Below are positions 1 through 8,049 of a DNA stretch of 64,000 nt, piece by piece. Within the stretch, counting starts at the first letter, position 1. Every line of letters begins with the position of its first letter. Where the stretch lies: assembly GCA_030263275.1 (NCBI GenBank), contig SZOR01000005.1, forward strand, positions 1-64,000, written 5' to 3'. Under the pieces are notes generated by a model. The model saw only the letters and a program-made list of their open reading frames with translations, did not search any database and had not been told where the DNA came from. Source of the stretch: DSNY01 sp016861185. Its GTDB lineage: Bacteria; Pseudomonadota; Gammaproteobacteria; Burkholderiales; Burkholderiaceae_F. Made by a program: the position numbers and the translations under genes.

Positions 1-26
1 CGCCCCGCGAGCGGCAAGACGCGAAA

Positions 27-283
27 TCCCCCTCGGCCCCCCTTTACAAAAGGGGGAGGAAGACGGACGCACCTTCGGTGCGTATGTGGCGGTTCCCCCC
101 TCGGTCCCCCTTTACAAAAGGGGGAGGAAGACGGACGCACCTTCGGTGCGTATGTGGCGGTTCCCCCCTCAGTCCCCCTTTACGAAAGGGGGAGGAAGTC
201 AGGCGCATCCGCGATGCGCGATCCAAACTCCCTCACGACCCGTTCGCGAAAGGGCGAGGATGCGCCGCGCTCGCGTAGCGCGT
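27..283. repeat. Tandem 68-bp repeat of paired hairpins
   Basis: About 3.7 tandem units with a 68-bp period (matching positions 51, 119 and 187). Each unit holds a CCCCCTTT/AAAGGGGG-type inverted repeat followed by a second small hairpin (ACGCACC-TTC-GGTGCGT in units 1-2). Units 3 and 4 carry diverged second hairpins built on GCGCAT/ATGCGC and GCGC...GCGC. The array fills the space upstream of phnW, and I see no other gene there. It resembles the REP/BIME-type palindromic repeats common in betaproteobacteria. It could act as a transcript-stabilising or terminating element for whatever lies upstream of the window. Confidence 0.85.
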
Positions 284-309
284 TCGAGCGCCAGCAAGGA
301 GACTGAAAC

Positions 310-1449
310 ATGATCCGCGGCAACGACCCGATTCTTCTGACCCCCGGCCCGCTGACGACCTCGCTCGCGACGAAGCAGGCGATGCTGCGCGACTGGGGAT
401 CGTGGGACGCTGCGTTCAACGGGATCACGCTGTCGATCTGCCGCGACCTCGTCGACATCGTCGGCGGCGGCGACGACTACGTCTGCGTGCCGATGCAGGG
501 CAGCGGCACGTTCTCCGTCGAAGCCGCGATCGGCAACGTCGTCCCGCGCAACGGGCGCGTGCTGGTGCCGAACAACGGCGCGTACTGCGCGCGCATCGTC
601 AAGATCTGCAGGTACCTCGGGCGCGACGTCGTCGACCTGCCGGTGCCCGAGGATCAGCCGACCACCGCCGCGATCGTCGACGCCGCGCTCGCGGCCGACC
701 CGACGATCACGCACGTCGCGCAGGTCCACTGCGAAACCGGCGCCGGCATCCTCAACGACCTGCCCGGCATCGCGCAGGTGTGCGCGAAACGCGGCAAAGG
801 GCTGATCGTCGACGCGATGAGCTCGTTCGCCGCGATCGAAATCGACGCGCGCGCCACGCCCTTCGACGCGCTGGTGGCCGCCAGCGGCAAGTGCCTCGAA
901 GGCGTGCCCGGCATGGGCTTCGTGATCGTGAAGAAGACCGTGCTCGAAGCGAGCGCCGGCAACTCGCATTCGCTCGCGCTCGATCTGTACGACCAGTACG
1001 TCTATATGCAGAAGACCACGCAGTGGCGCTACACGCCGCCGACGCACGTCGTCGCCGCGCTGCGCGCCGCGATCGACCAGTTCAAGGAGGAGGGCGGCCA
1101 GCCTGCGCGCGGCGCGCGCTATGCGGCCAACTGCGCCGCGCTGGTCGAAGGCATGGCCGCGCTCGGCTTCCGCCCTTTCCTGAAACCCGAGGTGCAGGCG
1201 CCGATCATCGTGACCTTCCATGCGCCGGCCGATCCCGCCTACGACTTCAAGCGCTTCTATGCCGTCGTGCGCGAGCGCGGCTACATCCTGTACCCGGGCA
1301 AGCTCACGCAGGTCGAGACCTTCCGCGTCGGCTGCATCGGCGCGATCGACGCCAACGAGATGCGCAATGTCGTCTCGGCGGTCGGCGAAACGCTGAAGGA
1401 TCTGGGCATCCGCGAGATCGGATCCGCGCGGCCCCGCAAGGCGGCCTAG
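310..1449 (+). CDS. phnW: 2-aminoethylphosphonate--pyruvate transaminase
   Basis: PLP-dependent class V aminotransferase that converts 2-aminoethylphosphonate plus pyruvate to phosphonoacetaldehyde plus alanine, a cytosolic step of phosphonate breakdown. The 379-residue length is normal for the family. The N-terminal LTPGPLTTS motif, Asp168 in GLIVDAM and the PLP-binding Lys194 in AASGKCLEG all fall at the numbering known for the Salmonella enzyme. The ATG lies 8-9 bases behind AAGGAGACTG, a good ribosome site. No phnX (phosphonoacetaldehyde hydrolase) follows; the next gene is unrelated, so the partner must lie upstream of the window or elsewhere. A phosphonate-biosynthetic aminotransferase is less likely but possible. 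Confidence 0.93.
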   Translation: MIRGNDPILLTPGPLTTSLATKQAMLRDWGSWDAAFNGITLSICRDLVDIVGGGDDYVCVPMQGSGTFSVEAAIGNVVPRNGRVLVPNNGAYCARIVKICRYLGRDVVDLPVPEDQPTTAAIVDAALAADPTITHVAQVHCETGAGILNDLPGIAQVCAKRGKGLIVDAMSSFAAIEIDARATPFDALVAASGKCLEGVPGMGFVIVKKTVLEASAGNSHSLALDLYDQYVYMQKTTQWRYTPPTHVVAALRAAIDQFKEEGGQPARGARYAANCAALVEGMAALGFRPFLKPEVQAPIIVTFHAPADPAYDFKRFYAVVRERGYILYPGKLTQVETFRVGCIGAIDANEMRNVVSAVGETLKDLGIREIGSARPRKAA

Positions 1450-1470
1450 GCTGGGTAAGTCTCCCAGGCA

Positions 1471-1489
1471 GTGTCGGATTTTCTGACGC
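1471..1489. promoter_or_regulatory. Imperfect palindrome, candidate PrsR-type activator site
   Basis: GTGTCGGATTTTCTGACGC is an imperfect inverted repeat (GTGTCGG against GCGTCAG). It is centred about 50 bp upstream of the -24 element of the sigma-54 promoter of the PEP-CTERM gene. This is where a sigma-54 enhancer-binding protein such as PrsR would sit. Assignment to PrsR is inference from the PEP-CTERM context. Confidence 0.45.
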
Positions 1490-1528
1490 TTCCGTTCGAG
1501 AGGTCTTGCAAGTCACTGATTTAACTAG

Positions 1529-1545
1529 TTGGCATTCGCCTTGCT
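1529..1545 (+). promoter_or_regulatory. Sigma-54 (-24/-12) promoter
   Basis: TTGGCATTCGCCTTGCT has GG at 1531-1532 and GC at 1543-1544, exactly the 12-bp GG-to-GC phasing of RpoN promoters, and matches TGGCA-N7-TTGCT throughout. Transcription would start near 1556, about 40 bases before the GTG start of the PEP-CTERM gene. PEP-CTERM genes are known to be RpoN-dependent through PrsK/PrsR in related bacteria. Confidence 0.75.
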
Positions 1546-1596
1546 CCCGCAAAGACGTGACGGCATACGCTGTCAAGAAAAACGACGGGAGCCTGT

Positions 1597-2391
1597 GTGA
1601 AATCGATCAAGTCCTTGATGGCCGGCGTGGTGCTGACTGCGCTGGCGACCGCCGCAAACGCCACCGTGATCCTGCCGGGCAGCGAGACGCCGCTGCAGCA
1701 GGTGATCAACAGCCTGTACAAAAGCGCAGGGTGCCCCTCCTGCTCGGAGATCACGCTCGCGCCGAACGTGAACACCGATCAGTACGCCTACGACGAGCTG
1801 TGGTCGATCGAGGCCTCGGGCCTGTCGGCGGCGACCATCATCATCGAGATCGCGGGCAATTCCTCGACCAACACCTTCGGCATCTACGACGCCTACAACG
1901 GCAACACGGTGCAGTTGTTCGGCGGACCCGCGGATCAGGCCGATCAGGCGCTGGTCAGCATCTCGCAGACGGGTCAGGTGACCACCGTCTACCTGCAGCG
2001 CGACGGCAACGGCAACCTGCAGGCGATCAACTTCTGGTCGAGCGGTTCCGGTTACTTCACGGGCAACCTGTTCGGCTACTACCTCGGCACGGGCGGCGGC
2101 ACGTTCTACTCGGAGTCCAATCGCAATGCCGACGGCGCGGACCAGATGGTGGCGTTCCGCGGCGACGGCGACACGATCCGCCTGCCCGGAAACACCCCAG
2201 GCGTGTGGGGCTCGTCGAGCTACATCCTGGCGTGGGAGGACCTGCGCTACAACTCGAGCGACAAGGACTTCAACGACTTCGTCGTGTACGTCGAGTCCGT
2301 GACCGGCGTTGCCGAGCCCGGCACGCTGGCGCTGCTCGGCCTGGGGCTGGCCGGCATCGGCTTCGCCGCGCGTCGCCGCGCCAAGCGCTGA
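1597..2391 (+). CDS. PEP-CTERM sorting domain-containing exported protein
   Basis: A 264-residue secreted protein. Residues 1-22 form a Sec signal peptide ending TAANA. The C-terminus has the tripartite exosortase-recognition signal: an AEPG motif, a hydrophobic helix (LALLGLGLAGIGF) and a basic tail (ARRRAKR). After export an exosortase is expected to process it and place it on the cell surface or in exopolysaccharide/floc matrix. The middle is Asn/Gly/Ser-rich with acidic patches (SSDKDFNDFVVYVES resembles DUF4114-like ends), and I assign no enzyme function. The GTG start is supported by GGGAG just upstream. It is preceded by a sigma-54 promoter and followed by a hairpin terminator, so it is monocistronic. 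Confidence 0.88.
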   Translation: MKSIKSLMAGVVLTALATAANATVILPGSETPLQQVINSLYKSAGCPSCSEITLAPNVNTDQYAYDELWSIEASGLSAATIIIEIAGNSSTNTFGIYDAYNGNTVQLFGGPADQADQALVSISQTGQVTTVYLQRDGNGNLQAINFWSSGSGYFTGNLFGYYLGTGGGTFYSESNRNADGADQMVAFRGDGDTIRLPGNTPGVWGSSSYILAWEDLRYNSSDKDFNDFVVYVESVTGVAEPGTLALLGLGLAGIGFAARRRAKR

Positions 2392-2414
2392 AAGAATCAA
2401 AGAGCGACTTTTTC

Positions 2415-2442
2415 GGGCGGCCTGCGAGCCGCCCTCTTTGTT
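2415..2442 (+). terminator. Rho-independent-like terminator after PEP-CTERM gene
   Basis: GGGCGGC-CTGCGA-GCCGCCC stem-loop followed by TCTTTGTT, starting 24 bases after the stop codon of the PEP-CTERM gene. Confidence 0.7.
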
Positions 2443-2457
2443 GCCCGCGCGGCGCGG

Positions 2458-3297
2458 TCAGGCCGCTTTCAGCGCGATCACGCCGACGACGACCGCGACC
2501 ACGCCGGCCCAGCGCCGCGCGTTGAGCTTCTCGCGCAGCAGTCGCGCGCCGATCAGCGTGGCGAACAGCACCGACGTTTCGCGCAGCGACGCGACCATCG
2601 CCACCGGCGCCTTGGTCATCGCCCACACCGAAATCGCGTACGCCGCGGCCGACAGCCCGCCGCCGATCAGCCCGCGCAGCGGGTTCGCGGTGACGAACCC
2701 GGTGAAGGCGCTGCGCCGCGTCGCGAGCACCCACACGGTGAACGGCACCGCGTCGATCACGAACAGCCAGACGATGTAGCCCCACGCGTCGCCCGCCAGC
2801 CGCGCGCCGGTGCCGTCGACGATCGTGTAGGTCGCGATCACGGCGGCGTTGGCGAGCGCGAAGCCCACTGCCTTCGGCGACGGCACGTGGTCGACCGTGC
2901 GGAAGGCGAGCGCGAACACGCCGGCCGAGATCAGCGCGATGCCGATCCACGTGAACGTGCCCGGCAGCTCGGCGAGCCAGAAGATCCCGAGCACGGCCGT
3001 GAGCAGCGGCGCCACGCCGCGCATCAGCGGATACACGAGGCTCAGATCGCCGGTGCGGTAGGCGTTGACCATCAGGTAGTAGTACGCGAGATGGATCGCG
3101 ACCGACGCGCCGATGTAAGGCCAGCTCGCCGGCGCCGGCAGCGGCACGACGAACAGGAAAGGCAGCGCGACGATGCCCGCGCCGGCGACGATCGCCGCCG
3201 TGTTCATCAGCACGTCCGTGCTGCCCTTGATCATCGCGTTCCAGCTCGCGTGCAGCAGCGCGGCGAGCAGGACGGCGAAGGAGACGGTGAGGGTCAA
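2458..3297 (-). CDS. EamA-family (DMT superfamily) transporter
   Basis: A 279-residue inner-membrane protein made of about ten hydrophobic helices arranged as two EamA repeats. The second begins near the VGFALANAAVIATYTIVDG segment. Short polar loops and terminal helices with a basic end are typical of the drug/metabolite transporter superfamily, whose members export amino acids, nucleobases or drugs; the substrate cannot be told here. The start MTLTVSF leaves an 87-bp gap to the upstream LuxR-type gene on the same strand. That gap carries an 18-bp perfect palindrome (3326-3343) without a U-run. A shared transcript with the regulator is possible. Confidence 0.85.
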   Translation of the reverse strand: MTLTVSFAVLLAALLHASWNAMIKGSTDVLMNTAAIVAGAGIVALPFLFVVPLPAPASWPYIGASVAIHLAYYYLMVNAYRTGDLSLVYPLMRGVAPLLTAVLGIFWLAELPGTFTWIGIALISAGVFALAFRTVDHVPSPKAVGFALANAAVIATYTIVDGTGARLAGDAWGYIVWLFVIDAVPFTVWVLATRRSAFTGFVTANPLRGLIGGGLSAAAYAISVWAMTKAPVAMVASLRETSVLFATLIGARLLREKLNARRWAGVVAVVVGVIALKAA

Positions 3298-3384
3298 GGC
3301 GGGAGCGCGGGCGGCGCGGCGTGCGGCCCGCGGCGCCGCGGGCGGGCGCGAGCATAACGCGCGCCGACCGGTCGCGCGCGGTGT

Positions 3385-4155
3385 CTACGCTTCGCGGCGC
3401 CGGCGCGCAACGCGCATCGCCGCTGCGGTGCGGCTTTCGACGCCGAGCTTCTCGTACAGGTGCTGCAGGTGCTTGCCCACCGTGCGCGGGCTGATGTTGA
3501 GGATCGCGCCGATCTGCGCGTCGCTCTTGCCGGCCGCAACCCACTCGAGCACTTCGCTTTCGCGCGCGGTCAGCGCCGCGGTCGCGGCGCCGTCCAGGCC
3601 CAGCCGGTCGGGCAGGGTCGCGCGCGCCGCTTCGAGCCGCTTCATCTGCCGGTAGAACGCGGCCAGCGCCGGCCCGACGGCGTTCAGCACCGCCGTGTCG
3701 CGGTCGCTGAAGTCGCGCCGCGCGCGGCTCAACACGAAGCTGACCAGCCACTGGTCGTCGACGTGCAGCGGCAGCGCCACCACGTGGTCCACACCGACCC
3801 AGCGGTAGTAGTCGTTGTACAGGTCCGTCTCGCGAAAGCGCGCCTGGCTGATCGAGTCCGTGATGCGGCGCGCGCCCGGGCCGCGCCGCACGGCGTGGTA
3901 CTGCACGAGCGGGTGCTCGTTGAAGTGGCGGTCGAACGCCTCGCACAGCTCCCGGCTCAACGTGCCCTGCGGCACGCCGGCCACCAGACGCCGGCCGTGC
4001 ACGAGGTCGCACAGCGAAAGCGTCGTCAACTCCGCGGCGACCAGCTTCGGCAGGCTTTGCACCACGCAGCGCGCGAACGTCTCCACGCTCTCGGCGGCCT
4101 CGCCGGCCTGACCGATCAGCGTCAATGCGACCCGGTAATCGGCGTCTCTCAGCAT
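3385..4155 (-). CDS. LuxR-family transcriptional regulator (GAF-like sensor + HTH)
   Basis: A 256-residue DNA-binding regulator. Residues 194-250 form a clear LuxR/FixJ C-terminal helix-turn-helix (LTARESEVLEWVAAGKS, then SPRTVGKHLQHLYEKLGV). Residues 1-180 look like a GAF-type small-molecule sensor with FSDRDTAVLNAVGPALA linking helices, rather than an acyl-homoserine-lactone domain or a response-regulator receiver. The gene is divergent from the VOC gene at 4238 and upstream of the EamA transporter on the same strand, so control of either neighbour is plausible but unproven. Confidence 0.85.
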   Translation of the reverse strand: MLRDADYRVALTLIGQAGEAAESVETFARCVVQSLPKLVAAELTTLSLCDLVHGRRLVAGVPQGTLSRELCEAFDRHFNEHPLVQYHAVRRGPGARRITDSISQARFRETDLYNDYYRWVGVDHVVALPLHVDDQWLVSFVLSRARRDFSDRDTAVLNAVGPALAAFYRQMKRLEAARATLPDRLGLDGAATAALTARESEVLEWVAAGKSDAQIGAILNISPRTVGKHLQHLYEKLGVESRTAAAMRVARRRREA

Positions 4156-4237
4156 TTACGCAGGACTGCGTATCGCGAGCCCCGCGGTGCGTGCGGTACA
4201 AGTGGCGCACCGCGTCCAGCGCTGCAGGAGTATAGGC

Positions 4238-4615
4238 ATGAAGACGAGCCGGGTGACCTGCATCCTCCCCGTCAAGGACATGGCGCGTGCGCGCCGCTTC
4301 TACGAAGACCGCCTGCAGCTCGAGCCGATCGGGCAGCGGCCCGACGGCAACTTCCTGTACCGCTGCGCCGGCACGCACATCGCGCTGATCCCGAAGCCCG
4401 AGGGCACCAAGGCCGAGCACACCGCGGCGAGCTTCGAGGTCGCCGACATCGTCGCCGCGATCCGCGAGCTGCAGTCACGCGGCGTGACCTTCGCCGACTA
4501 CGACCTGCCGGGCCTGAAGACCGTCAACCACGTCTGCGACCTCGGCGCGGAGAAGGCGGCCTGGTTCACCGACACCGAAGGCAACATCCTCTGCCTGCAC
4601 GAGGAAAAAGCCTGA
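4238..4615 (+). CDS. VOC-family (glyoxalase/bleomycin-resistance fold) protein
   Basis: A 125-residue protein with the beta-alpha-beta-beta-beta repeat of vicinal-oxygen-chelate proteins: VTCILPVKDMARARRFYED at the N-terminus and AAWFTDTEGNILCLHE at the C-terminus. The last Glu is a usual metal ligand position. Family members bind a divalent metal or sequester small electrophiles and antibiotics; no substrate can be named. I place the start at the ATG behind CAGGAG (spacing 8) rather than at an in-frame start 51 bases upstream that has no ribosome site. Confidence 0.82.
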   Translation: MKTSRVTCILPVKDMARARRFYEDRLQLEPIGQRPDGNFLYRCAGTHIALIPKPEGTKAEHTAASFEVADIVAAIRELQSRGVTFADYDLPGLKTVNHVCDLGAEKAAWFTDTEGNILCLHEEKA

Positions 4616-4664
4616 CCCGCCCCGCGGGCCGCCGCGCGTACTGCGCCGTCCGGCGCCGCCGCGC

Positions 4665-4985
4665 TCAATAGCCGACGCTGTAGTTCGCCACGTCCACGCG
4701 GATCACGTCGCGCCCGAGCGCGACCGCCGCGTTGCGCGCGAACTGCTCGGCCCACGGCGCGTGTTCCTTGAAGCGGCGCTCGCCCGCGTACTTGGCCACG
4801 CTCAGCACGCGGTCCGCGAGCAGCACCTTGCCGATCGGATTCGGCAGGTCGCATTCCAGCGCCTCGAACTCGCGCTCGAGCCACCTGCGCGCGTCGTCCG
4901 CCGTGATTCCCGCAATGTCGGCCGCGGTGACCTTGTATTCGTATTCCTTCTTGTCGCCGAACGACACGATCACGTGATGCAGCAT
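4665..4985 (-). CDS. Conserved hypothetical protein
   Basis: A 106-residue soluble protein that I do not recognise. It starts MLHHVIVSFGDKKEYEYKV, has an acidic, helix-rich middle (ADDARRWLEREFEALE) and ends in a strand-like IRVDVANYSVGY. No signal peptide, membrane segment or metal motif is visible. It is convergent with the VOC gene (49-bp gap). Codon usage matches the neighbours and the reading frame is open end to end, so it is probably a real gene. Confidence 0.6.
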   Translation of the reverse strand: MLHHVIVSFGDKKEYEYKVTAADIAGITADDARRWLEREFEALECDLPNPIGKVLLADRVLSVAKYAGERRFKEHAPWAEQFARNAAVALGRDVIRVDVANYSVGY

Positions 4986-5175
4986 GACGCGCTCCTCGCT
5001 TCGATCGAAACCCCGACGGCTGCCAGCATAGCGCGCGGTACGCGGAACCTCGCCTGCGTGGCGCCGCCGCCCGGGAGAACCGCCGCGCCGGCCGCGCTTA
5101 TCGGCGGATCGCCGTCATTCTCCCGGCCGGGGCGCGTGGCTACGATGGCCCGATCCTCCACCTCACGCCGTTCCC

Positions 5176-7032
5176 ATGACCGACGAACAGTTCGAATCCC
5201 TGGTCGCGCGCCTGGAGCAGGAGCAGGCGCGCAACCCCGCCGCCTACCGCCGCAAGGTGCTCGCACTCGCCTTCGCCGGCTACGCGTACATCGGCGCCGT
5301 GCTGCTGCTCGCATTGCTGCTGCTGCTCGGCTCGCTCGCGCTCGCAGTCAAGGCCGCGGCCGCGGGCATCAAGCTCGCGATCGTCTTCGGCGCCTTCCTC
5401 TGGATGATCGTGCGCGCGATGTGGGTCAAGCTCGATCCGCCCACGGGGCGCGAAGTCACGCGCCAGGAAGCGCCGGAACTCTTCGCGCTGCTCGACCAAC
5501 TGCAGCGCGAACTCAACGTGCGCGCGCGCTTCCACCACGTGCTGATCACCGACGACTTCAACGCCGCCGTCGTGCAGACGCCGCGGCTCGGCATTCTCGG
5601 CTGGCACGTCAACCACCTGATCATCGGCCTGCCCCTGATGAAGGCACTGACGCGCAAGCAGCTCGCCGCCGTGCTCGCGCACGAGATGGGACACCTGGCG
5701 GGCGGGCACGCGCGGCTCGGCAACTGGGTGTACCGGCTGCGGCTCGGCTGGGCGCGGCTCGCGCACATGCTGCGCGAAGCGCAGTCGGCCGGCAGCTTCG
5801 TCTTCCGCCCGTTCTTCGACCGCTTCGTGCCGTACTTCGCCGCGGTGTCGTTTCCGCTCGCGCGCGCCAACGAATACGAGGCCGACGCCGCCTCCGCGCG
5901 GCTCACCTCGCCGACCGCAGCCGCCGCGGCGCTCACCACCGTCAACGTGATGGGCGCCTTCCTGCAGGCGCGCTTCTGGCCCGAGCTGCACAAGAAGGCC
6001 GACGATCACGCGCGGCCGCAGTTCTCGCCGTACGCCGACATGGGCCGCGCGCTGACCGCCAACGTCGAACCCGAGGCGCTGAAGAGCTGGCTCGGCGAAG
6101 CGATGGCGCGCAAGACCTCGGTGGCCGACACGCACCCCGCGCTCGCCGACCGCCTGCGCGCGATCGGGCAGGAGCCGCGGCTCGCCCCGCCCGGGCCGGG
6201 CGAATCCGCCGACGGGCTGTTGGGCAGCGCGCTCGCACCGATCACCGAAGAGTTCGACCGCCGCTGGCAGCACGCCATCGCGCCCGCGTGGGAGCGCCGC
6301 CATCAGCAGGTGCAGGAGGACCGCAAGCGGCTCGCGGAGCTCGACGCGCGCGCGGCGGCACTGGACTACGAAGAGCGCCTGCAGCGCGCGCTCCTGACAG
6401 AAGCAGTCGGCGCCGGGGCCGACGCCGCGCTCGAAATGTTCCGGCTGCTGAACGCCGAGAACCCCGCGCACGCGCCCGCCAGCTTCGCGCTCGGGCTGCG
6501 CCTGCTGCAGCGGGACGACGACGCCGGCATCGCGCTGATCGAACGCGCGATCGAGCTGGACGACGAAGCGCTCGCGCCCGGCGCCGCGCTGCTGCGCGAC
6601 TACCACGCCAAGCACGGCCGCGACGAAGAAGCCCGCCGCTGGCACCAGCGCTGGGCCGAGCGGCAGAACGAGCTCTACGCCGCCGAAGTCGAGCGCAACA
6701 ACGTCACCGCCAAAGACACCTTCGAGCCGCACGGCCTCAGCGACGAACAGCTCGAATCGCTGCGCAAGCAGCTCGCCGCCGTGCCCGGCGTGCGCAAGGC
6801 CTGGCTCGTGCGCAAGCGCGTGCAACACCTGCCCGAGCGCCCGCACCTCGTGCTCGGCTTCACGACCACGCCGTGGTGGGCCTTCACCACCGCCAAGCGC
6901 ATGCGCGCCACCCAGGACCGGATCATCGAGCGAGTGGTGTTTCCGCTGTCGACGGCGGTGCTGTGCGTGGAAGGGGGGAATGCCAGGATCGGGAAGAGGA
7001 TGCGGAAGGTGGCGGGCGCACGTGTCCTGTGA
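5176..7032 (+). CDS. Membrane-anchored M48-family zinc metalloprotease
   Basis: A 618-residue protein. It has two hydrophobic helices at about 35-58 and 65-83, then an M48 peptidase domain with the zinc motif HEMGH (His169, Glu170, His173) and the downstream ExxxD ligand motif NEYEAD (Glu233-Asp237). Residues 330-620 form an alpha-helical, TPR-like C-terminal region. Relatives act in membrane-protein quality control at the inner membrane. The gene stands alone, divergent from the hypothetical at 4985. A 183-bp segment (6556-6738) encoding part of the C-terminal region is repeated 2560 bp downstream inside the accessory island. Confidence 0.88.
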   Translation: MTDEQFESLVARLEQEQARNPAAYRRKVLALAFAGYAYIGAVLLLALLLLLGSLALAVKAAAAGIKLAIVFGAFLWMIVRAMWVKLDPPTGREVTRQEAPELFALLDQLQRELNVRARFHHVLITDDFNAAVVQTPRLGILGWHVNHLIIGLPLMKALTRKQLAAVLAHEMGHLAGGHARLGNWVYRLRLGWARLAHMLREAQSAGSFVFRPFFDRFVPYFAAVSFPLARANEYEADAASARLTSPTAAAAALTTVNVMGAFLQARFWPELHKKADDHARPQFSPYADMGRALTANVEPEALKSWLGEAMARKTSVADTHPALADRLRAIGQEPRLAPPGPGESADGLLGSALAPITEEFDRRWQHAIAPAWERRHQQVQEDRKRLAELDARAAALDYEERLQRALLTEAVGAGADAALEMFRLLNAENPAHAPASFALGLRLLQRDDDAGIALIERAIELDDEALAPGAALLRDYHAKHGRDEEARRWHQRWAERQNELYAAEVERNNVTAKDTFEPHGLSDEQLESLRKQLAAVPGVRKAWLVRKRVQHLPERPHLVLGFTTTPWWAFTTAKRMRATQDRIIERVVFPLSTAVLCVEGGNARIGKRMRKVAGARVL

Positions 7033-7068
7033 AGGAGTGCTCTAATCGTGCGAAACGCGGAGGAATCG

Positions 7069-7125
7069 ATGAACCACAACGGGGTTCTGAACTTTGACGC
7101 GGAGGTGTGTGCCTTGCTGAGCTGA
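7069..7125 (+). pseudogene. Possible N-terminal stub of a type I methylase gene (hsdM)
   Basis: A GGAGG ribosome site (7059-7063) precedes an ATG that opens an 18-codon frame, MNHNGVLNFDAEVCALLS. Its MNHN...NF...V..LL pattern resembles the start of HsdM proteins (MNHN-xxx-NF-xxxx-ADLLRG). The frame then stops. Taken alone this is weak. An hsdR remnant at 9293 in the same orientation makes it plausible that a type I restriction locus once spanned this interval. Confidence 0.3.
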
Positions 7126-7412
7126 ACGTGGCGGGCCGACGTGATTGCCGCGTTCGCGAGTCTTTCGGAACACTACAGAGCTGGGTTCGCCACGCGATAA
7201 TCGGTATCGCGCTTCTGGCCACGTCGACGGCCGACGCTTGTTCGTGTGCACTGATACCGGACTCGGTCAGTGCAGCTCGGATCGCCGATGCCGTGTTCAG
7301 CGGCCGGGTCGAACGGATTGAGTCGAGAAGACCCACGTTTGATCTGGACTTGGCAGTGACGTTTGCGGTCGAGCGGTCCGCGCTGCGGCTCTCGGCGAGG
7401 TTCAGGCGGTAG
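7107..7412 (+). pseudogene. Truncated exported CSC-motif protein
   Basis: A 101-codon frame with a hydrophobic segment (HAIIGIALLATSTADA) followed by CSCALIPDSVSAARIADAVFSGRVERI. This is the N-terminal pattern of secreted proteins whose mature form begins with Cys-x-Cys and continues with a 'vaf.G.V' strand (TIMP/NTR-like). The frame breaks after SALRLSARFRR, well short of a full domain. No convincing start lies just before the signal-like segment; GTG at 7107 is the only option and would add 26 odd residues. I read it as a fragment at the left edge of the accessory island. Bases 7413-7509 hold nothing I can name. Confidence 0.45.
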
Positions 7413-7509
7413 CGAGAAACCCGGCGGCCCTGCTCGGGACCAGCTAGCACCCAAACCGGGCCGCTACGAATGACGTGGGTCCGACGTCAGAAGAAGTGGG
7501 TTCATCGCG

Positions 7510-7986
7510 ATGCCTCGACGCCGAGAGCTGAACGACAAGCAGATCGAAGATGCCGTCAACGCCGCGATTGACGAATTGATGCGACGAGATCGGTACTTGC
7601 TGGAAGTTGACGCGAACGAACGCTCAATTTCACATCGTTTTGCGATTTACTTGGAGCGGCATTTCCCAGGGTACGACGTCGACTGCGAATACAACCGCGA
7701 CGGGATAGATCCGAAGGAAGTAGTCTGGTTCGACGCTCAGCCAACTGATCAAGATACCGATGCCAAGACCGTTTTCCCAGACCTCATCGTCCACAAACGG
7801 GGCGAGCGATCACGAAATCTTCTCGTGGTGGAGATGAAGAAAGTGGGCAATCCTCAGCCGAGAAATCGAGACCTGGAAAAGCCCCGCGCCTATCGAAAGC
7901 AGTTGGGATATCGGGCAGCGCTTTTCCTGGAACTCAGTTGCAAAGCTAATCCGGGCGTTGCTTGCCTTCAGTGGGTTCGCGACTGA
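7510..7986 (+). CDS. PD-(D/E)XK nuclease-like hypothetical protein
   Basis: A 158-residue protein with an early helix containing acidic residues (residues 10-50), then FPDLIVHKRG (Asp91) and LLVVEMKK (Glu108, Lys110). The spacing fits the catalytic D...ExK of the PD-(D/E)XK phosphodiesterase fold. Similar small proteins occur as solitary accessory genes in defence-rich regions; the target is unknown. Base composition is visibly less GC-rich than the flanking core genes, which suggests recent acquisition. The ATG has only a weak purine-rich site upstream (GAAGTGGG). Confidence 0.6.
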   Translation: MPRRRELNDKQIEDAVNAAIDELMRRDRYLLEVDANERSISHRFAIYLERHFPGYDVDCEYNRDGIDPKEVVWFDAQPTDQDTDAKTVFPDLIVHKRGERSRNLLVVEMKKVGNPQPRNRDLEKPRAYRKQLGYRAALFLELSCKANPGVACLQWVRD

Positions 7987-8049
7987 TGCGAAAGGATCGA
8001 ACGAGGCCGCGTTCCGTTCAGAGACTGTTGTCTTCTACGAAGGGGTGCT

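Noticed and set aside
27..283. CRISPR array
   Set aside because: Units are contiguous and include the would-be spacers, the period is 68 bp with internal hairpins, and no cas gene is nearby.
1451..1467. Terminator after phnW (CTGGG/CCCAG hairpin)
   Set aside because: Five-base stem without a U-run; too weak to call.
3385..4155. LuxR-type quorum-sensing receptor
   Set aside because: The N-terminal domain looks GAF-like and lacks a convincing set of acyl-homoserine-lactone binding residues; no luxI-like synthase is nearby.
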